This document shows positions 59,939 through 64,000 of a stretch of DNA of 64,000 bases, one piece after another; position 1 is the stretch's first letter, and every line of letters starts with the position of its first letter. The stretch lies in assembly GCF_000330505.1 (NCBI RefSeq), contig NW_004191722.1, positions 69,713 through 133,712 of the forward strand, written 5' to 3'. Both the position numbers and the translations under genes were made by a program. The stretch comes from Entamoeba invadens IP1. Its lineage: Eukaryota > Evosea > Mastigamoebida > Endamoebidae. The notes beneath the pieces were generated by a model, which worked only from the letters and a program-made list of their open reading frames with translations, ran no database searches and was not told where the DNA came from.

Positions 59939-61327
59939 ATGATAAGAGAGAATCTCTCGGCATACAGACCAATTGAAATAACATGTTATTCATTTGCATT
60001 TTTGGCAGGAAAAATCCCCCCACAACCCACAGACCGTGTCGTATTCCCCCCTTATGTGATGGACAAAGTCTTTAACCAAAACCCGGAATTTAAGTCCCCG
60101 ATTATGTTTGAGATTCAGAACACAAAAACAAAGCGGAGATTAGTGTGTGGTGTCGATAACTTCGACTCTCCCGATTTCACATATATGCCACAGTGGATGA
60201 TGGACTACCTGAAATTTAATCCGGGCGATAGAGCAATTGCCATTAAGACATGGGTCCCTTTGGGAAAGTCGGTCACGTTCAAACCACTCCAAGCAACATT
60301 TTACACAATCGAAAACCCAAAACAAACACTCGAAGCGTTATTACGAAATTATGTGACACTAACTGCAAACACAACCATCACATTCCAGATGAATACAAAG
60401 GTCGATGGATTAACACTCGCAACTGACGTTTCGGTACTTATAACAGATTTACAACCACTAACAACGGTACTAATCAGAGACACAGACCTCAACGTCGAAT
60501 TCGAAGAAAACCCCGAAATCGCTCCGAAGTATGACAAGCCAAAACCACCAACCAAAATGGAAGACGACGATAGTGAAGACGAGGATGACGATGATGAGAC
60601 AGGAAATAGCAAAATGGTATTTGAGAACCCCCAAAAAGTCGATCCGAAGGTTAAACTAACAGAGTCTACAGAATTTAAACCGTTTGAATGTGACGGGAAA
60701 CGACTTGGAATGTCGAAGGATATGGGAAAGAAGATGGAGACGGAGTCAAGTCCAAACACGAAGGTATGCCCACACTGCAATAGTCAAGTGTCTGCTGCGA
60801 ACTTTAGAATGCACACGTTGCGATGTTCTAAGATGTATAAGTTATGTGGGATCTGTGGTAAAAAGCTTTTGATCAATTCAGAGGAAGAGACGCAACATAT
60901 GGAACTCCACATGTTACAAAAGTGCGTTCAATGTGGTCAGGAAATAGAGAAACAATATATGAAAAAGCACTTAGAGGAAGAGTGTACGTGCAGATTGGCG
61001 AAGTGCCAGTTCTGTTCCTTGATGTTCCCAATGAAAGAGTTGTCGAGGCACGTGGAGTTCTGTGGGAACACCATGGACGAGTGTGATAAATGTGGTGCAA
61101 AAGTTCCTTTAAATATGATGCAACATCACAAAGACTATGACTGTGCGTTTGCAACAAAGAATGTCAATTACCAACTTCCAAAGGGACTCAACTTCAATGA
61201 CATCAAATTGCCAACGAGTAGTGTTGGGACCGGCAATTTTGAATGTCCCATGTGCGAGAACAAATTCAATAATCAAGTTGACTTAGACACGCACATCTTG
61301 TCGTTCCATCCAGAACTCTATGACTAA
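59939..61327 (+). CDS. UFD1: UFD1-domain protein with C-terminal TRAF/XAF1-type zinc fingers
   Basis: UFD1 with NPL4 links p97/Cdc48 to ubiquitinated proteins for ERAD and other extraction. 462 residues. Residues about 10-200 match the UFD1 double-psi barrel: DRVVFPPYVMDKVF, MPQWMMDYLKFNPGD, LRNYVTLTANTTI. An acidic linker (about 205-222) follows. From about 275 come C2HC/TRAF-like fingers (CPHCNSQVSAANFRMHTLRC, CGICGKKL, CVQCGQEI, CQFCSLMF, CDKCGAKV) and a final C2H2 finger (CPMCENKF..H....H). Human UFD1 has no zinc fingers; fusions of this kind occur in plants and protists. The finger part probably adds a substrate or ubiquitin-binding function. Confidence 0.88.
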   Translation: MIRENLSAYRPIEITCYSFAFLAGKIPPQPTDRVVFPPYVMDKVFNQNPEFKSPIMFEIQNTKTKRRLVCGVDNFDSPDFTYMPQWMMDYLKFNPGDRAIAIKTWVPLGKSVTFKPLQATFYTIENPKQTLEALLRNYVTLTANTTITFQMNTKVDGLTLATDVSVLITDLQPLTTVLIRDTDLNVEFEENPEIAPKYDKPKPPTKMEDDDSEDEDDDDETGNSKMVFENPQKVDPKVKLTESTEFKPFECDGKRLGMSKDMGKKMETESSPNTKVCPHCNSQVSAANFRMHTLRCSKMYKLCGICGKKLLINSEEETQHMELHMLQKCVQCGQEIEKQYMKKHLEEECTCRLAKCQFCSLMFPMKELSRHVEFCGNTMDECDKCGAKVPLNMMQHHKDYDCAFATKNVNYQLPKGLNFNDIKLPTSSVGTGNFECPMCENKFNNQVDLDTHILSFHPELYD

Positions 61328-61413
61328 ATTAGTACGTTCTTTTACTGTTTTTTGATGTACTTTGTTGCGTCTTATCTATAAAAAGTGACTAAAGAACTGA
61401 ACTAAATATTGAC

Positions 61414-64000
61414 ATGAACAAGCCCGTGTTCACCACTAAAATATTATTAGAAACCTCCCCCTCACCAATCCGAAGCTTAGCGTTTGGGTCGAATAAAATG
61501 TACATTGGTGGGGAAGATGGGTCGATCTATAAAGCGGAGTATGTTGACAACAAGTATATGATAATGCGAGGAGTTAGAGTATCGAAGCAGCCGATCACGA
61601 TGATCCAAGTTTTTCCAAAGAGCGAAATTCTGTTATTTGTGACATGCCTGAAGTTGGGAGTACTAACTAGTGAGTTAGAACGAATAACACCAAAGGGGGA
61701 AGAAGTCATTGGCGAGGACTGTGCTGTTATTTTAAGAGATAAAGATGTGATCAAGAGTCACGTCGAGCACTTTGGGATATATTCTACACAACGACTTTTG
61801 ACGTTCATGGAATACACGAAGGATGAAGGATTCCAAATTAGGGTTCGTGGGATCTTGTTTGAGACGATTCCACAGACGATCGAGTGGACTGGAAACAGAA
61901 TCTATTACATCCAAGGCGATTTAATAAAGTTTGTGCGACTCTCTGATAGAAAAGTCGGAGTACTACGTGAGAGGCGAGGCCAAGGTAAAATGCGTCCATT
62001 TGTTCGCGCGATTGGCGAGTTTTTGGTTATTGGCAATTCCGAGTCATTACAAGTTGTCAACAAGAAGGGAATTCCTGTTGAAAATGTGAAAGAAGTGTTT
62101 CCCGCAGTATTAAACACGTTAGCAAATATTGTGATACATTTCCCTTTTGTTGTTTGTGTATACACCGATTGTATTAGAGTCTATAACTTCATCAATGGGA
62201 AACTCGAAAACACTTTCCGGGTGAAGAGTGACGCGATGTGCCAAGATGAAAAGAATAGTAAAATTTTTGTGAGTAAAAAGCAGAGTACTGGGCCGATAGT
62301 TCTATTAACACCATGCGACTTAATCCAATACATCAAAGTGTATATAGAGAGTGGGGAGTACATTGTCATCAGTCAACTTTTGGAGTTCTACACCAATGAA
62401 ATGCAAACAACATTGCAAGTGATAAGTGATCAGGAATTATTACTCGTGAGAATAGTATATGGTGGGTTACTTATTGAGAAAGGAGTCTATGGAGAAGCCT
62501 TCCAACAATTTCTAAGATGTGTCCAAATAACAAAGGAGGCGAAACTCAATTGGGACGTAAGAAGTGTCTTACTCATATTTGGCGAACTCAACTTTAAAAG
62601 TGGAAATAAGGAACTTAAACCCCCTGTTGATTGGAACGTGGTGGAGCAAAAGATGGTACCGAGCGAAGTGAAGACACGACGAAAAGAGGTGTTTGGGAAA
62701 CTTTCTGAGTTTCTCCAGAACTATCAAAAACTTGAAAAATATGAAAAGGACATTGAAACACAACGTATTAAAGCGTTGATTCTTTCCGAACGCGATGATG
62801 TTGTTGAAGAAATTGAATTAGATGAGAGACGGGGGTGGTACATCGATGTCGACGAGGTGTTATTCTTCGAAGAGGAGAGAAACGAACTCCGTGTGAAGTC
62901 CAAATTGTATGTGATGAAGAAGAATTACATCAAGGCACTTTCGATATGGAACGAACTTGCAATGGTAGATGATGAAAGGGTGTATGAATATGGTATCGAT
63001 GATGTTTTGTTAATCATCCAAGTATTGGACTGTAATAGTAATGTCGAGATGCGACTGATGAAGATAGCTCTTGGGTGGGTAGTTCCCGATGTATTTGATG
63101 AGAGTGGATATCTTGACGTTGAGGTGCCCCCCATACGAGAGAAGAGGAATAAAATGCTTGAGGAACGAGCAATCAAAGAACAACTCATTGACATTTTAAC
63201 ACGAAAAATGAAGGAGAAGAAGCACCATGATATATTACATTGCATCAATATGTTACATGCAAAATTGTCCGTGTTAATTAATACAAGAAAGAACAAGGAA
63301 GAGTGTGTGGAGTGTACTAGTGAGTTAATCAATGGATGCATTGAAGTTATTAATGAGAACAAGTACAGAAAGGAATATAAAGAAGAACTGAGTCACGTGC
63401 TTCAAGACGTCTTGTCCAATTCCGTATCAATTAACTTGAAGAGTATAGTTCCCTCCCTCCAGAAGTATCAAATGCAAAAGGAACTGATTGTTGTCTATGA
63501 AAAACTGAATCAAATTAAGGAATTGATATGTGAATTGATGATAATGGGTGGTGTGGACGCAGTGCTACAATACTGTAAAAGCCACCCCAAACACTCGACT
63601 GTGTTATTTGATTATGCAGTGTCCGAAAAGAGAGAAATACTGAAAGTGGTGATAATGTCACTCATCGACAATTTGGACATATTTCATGTTTGTTTATCAA
63701 TTGATTTATTTAAAAAATGACGAGAAGGTACTTGAGAAATGCATTGAACACAACATAGAGAAAGAAGAGTACATCACAGTTTTATTAAAGCGGATAAGAA
63801 GTGTTGCAAACACATATATGGCTCTAAATTTCCAATTCAATTTGTTACTGGCGGACTCATCCAAAGAGTCCAAAAAGTGTTTTCTTGTCGACAAAAGTTC
63901 GAAGTGCTTTTTGTGTCAAGCGAAACTCTTTACCAATTTTGTTGAGTATGAAGGAAGGGGGTTTTGTTTCAACTGTTACAAGAAGCTCAACGTACGTCAA
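61414..64000 (+). CDS. VPS39: Vps39/TRAP1-family protein (HOPS subunit), 3' truncated by window edge
   Basis: Exon 61414-63687, a 40-nt intron, then 63728 to beyond the window; 849 residues visible. N-terminal citron-homology beta propeller (about 15-290): PIRSLAFGSNKMYIGGEDG and VYTDCIRVYNFINGK. Then clathrin-type helical repeats. After the intron, KCFLCQAKLFTNF and GFCFNCYKKL form the Vps39 C-terminal zinc finger. HOPS subunit Vps39 binds Rab7 and tethers late endosomes, lysosomes and autophagosomes; the sister TRAP1 acts in CORVET. The visible part does not decide between the two. Unspliced, the frame stops at 63720 before the finger. Upstream, CTATAAAAAG and GAACTGAAC precede the ATG. Confidence 0.82.
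63688..63727 (+). other. Vps39 intron (40 nt)
   Basis: GTTTGT donor and AGAAG acceptor, phase 0 (..FH / VLEKCIEH). It removes the in-frame TGA at 63718-63720. The alternative, a one-base error in an A6 run, also restores frame but ignores a perfect donor. Confidence 0.7.

Noticed and set aside
63712..63720. Frameshift in an A6 run ending the Vps39 frame
   Set aside because: A 40-nt GTTTGT..AAG intron in phase 0 spans the stop and joins the frame to the zinc finger; more economical than an error.
1..64000. CRISPR arrays, bacterial operons, tRNA or rRNA genes
   Set aside because: No spaced direct repeats of CRISPR type, no Shine-Dalgarno-linked gene strings; no tRNA box A/box B pair or rRNA sequence noticed by eye. 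A tRNAscan run would be needed to be certain.

Overview
The window looks like nuclear DNA of an Entamoeba species, most likely Entamoeba invadens. It is AT-rich, with compact eukaryotic genes and few, very short introns that begin GTTTGT and end in TAG or AAG. It carries typical Entamoeba content: a hexokinase of 445 residues, a cytosolic Fe-hydrogenase, RhoGEF proteins including a RhoGEF-ArfGAP fusion, BspA-like leucine-rich repeats, TLDc proteins and a Rho GTPase. The long repeat-rich intergenic stretches and several DNA-transposon types favour E. invadens over E. histolytica. The species call is inference. Two 100-N gaps (40079-40178 and 59505-59604) show this is a draft scaffold.

Layout. 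1-9425 (+): the 3' part of glycogen debranching enzyme, an importin-5-like karyopherin and a small DH/PH protein. 9501-15396 (-): MFAP1, U2AF large subunit and hexokinase packed within about 90 bp of each other, then biotin-protein ligase. 15828-22405 (+): a five-domain CH-RhoGEF-PH-PH-ArfGAP protein whose last two exons lie beyond the main reading frame, an NT-C2 protein and a four-exon Rho GTPase. 22809-25807 (-): Tsg101/Vps23 and adenylate kinase. 25808-34240: gene-poor DNA with an orphan gene, a zinc alcohol dehydrogenase, histone hairpin-binding protein SLBP, a candidate Sm-type structured RNA and a TLDc gene. 34242-36440 (+): small heat-shock protein, second TLDc gene and a frameshifted BspA-like pseudogene. 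36532-46154 (-): two-exon nicastrin, a small orphan gene, Not1 and a p34/AAGAB-like adaptin-binding protein. 46462-47727: a DNA transposon with 314-bp identical terminal inverted repeats, inserted into the 3' end of a small tail-anchored-protein gene. 47989-54672 (+): Dop1 and an unassigned gene. 54775-56242 (-): two-exon Fe-hydrogenase. 56243-59938: a repeat island with a Mutator-type MITE (9-bp target duplication), a long-armed foldback element, an 8-bp tandem repeat and a GC-rich structured fragment. 59939-64000 (+): a UFD1-zinc-finger fusion and Vps39 (runs off the window).

Themes. Sugar and energy metabolism is represented by glycogen debranching, hexokinase, adenylate kinase, alcohol dehydrogenase and hydrogenase. 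Membrane traffic and actin signalling are represented by Tsg101, Dop1, Vps39, AAGAB-like, RhoGEFs and Rho. RNA processing is represented by U2AF, MFAP1, SLBP and Not1. There is no operon logic; these are individually transcribed genes. The most unusual material is mobile or structural DNA: the insertion that rewrote a neighbour's C terminus, the palindrome-cored MITE and the snRNA-like sequence next to SLBP. Eight introns (40-86 nt) were placed by protein continuity; several rescue domains that would otherwise look truncated.
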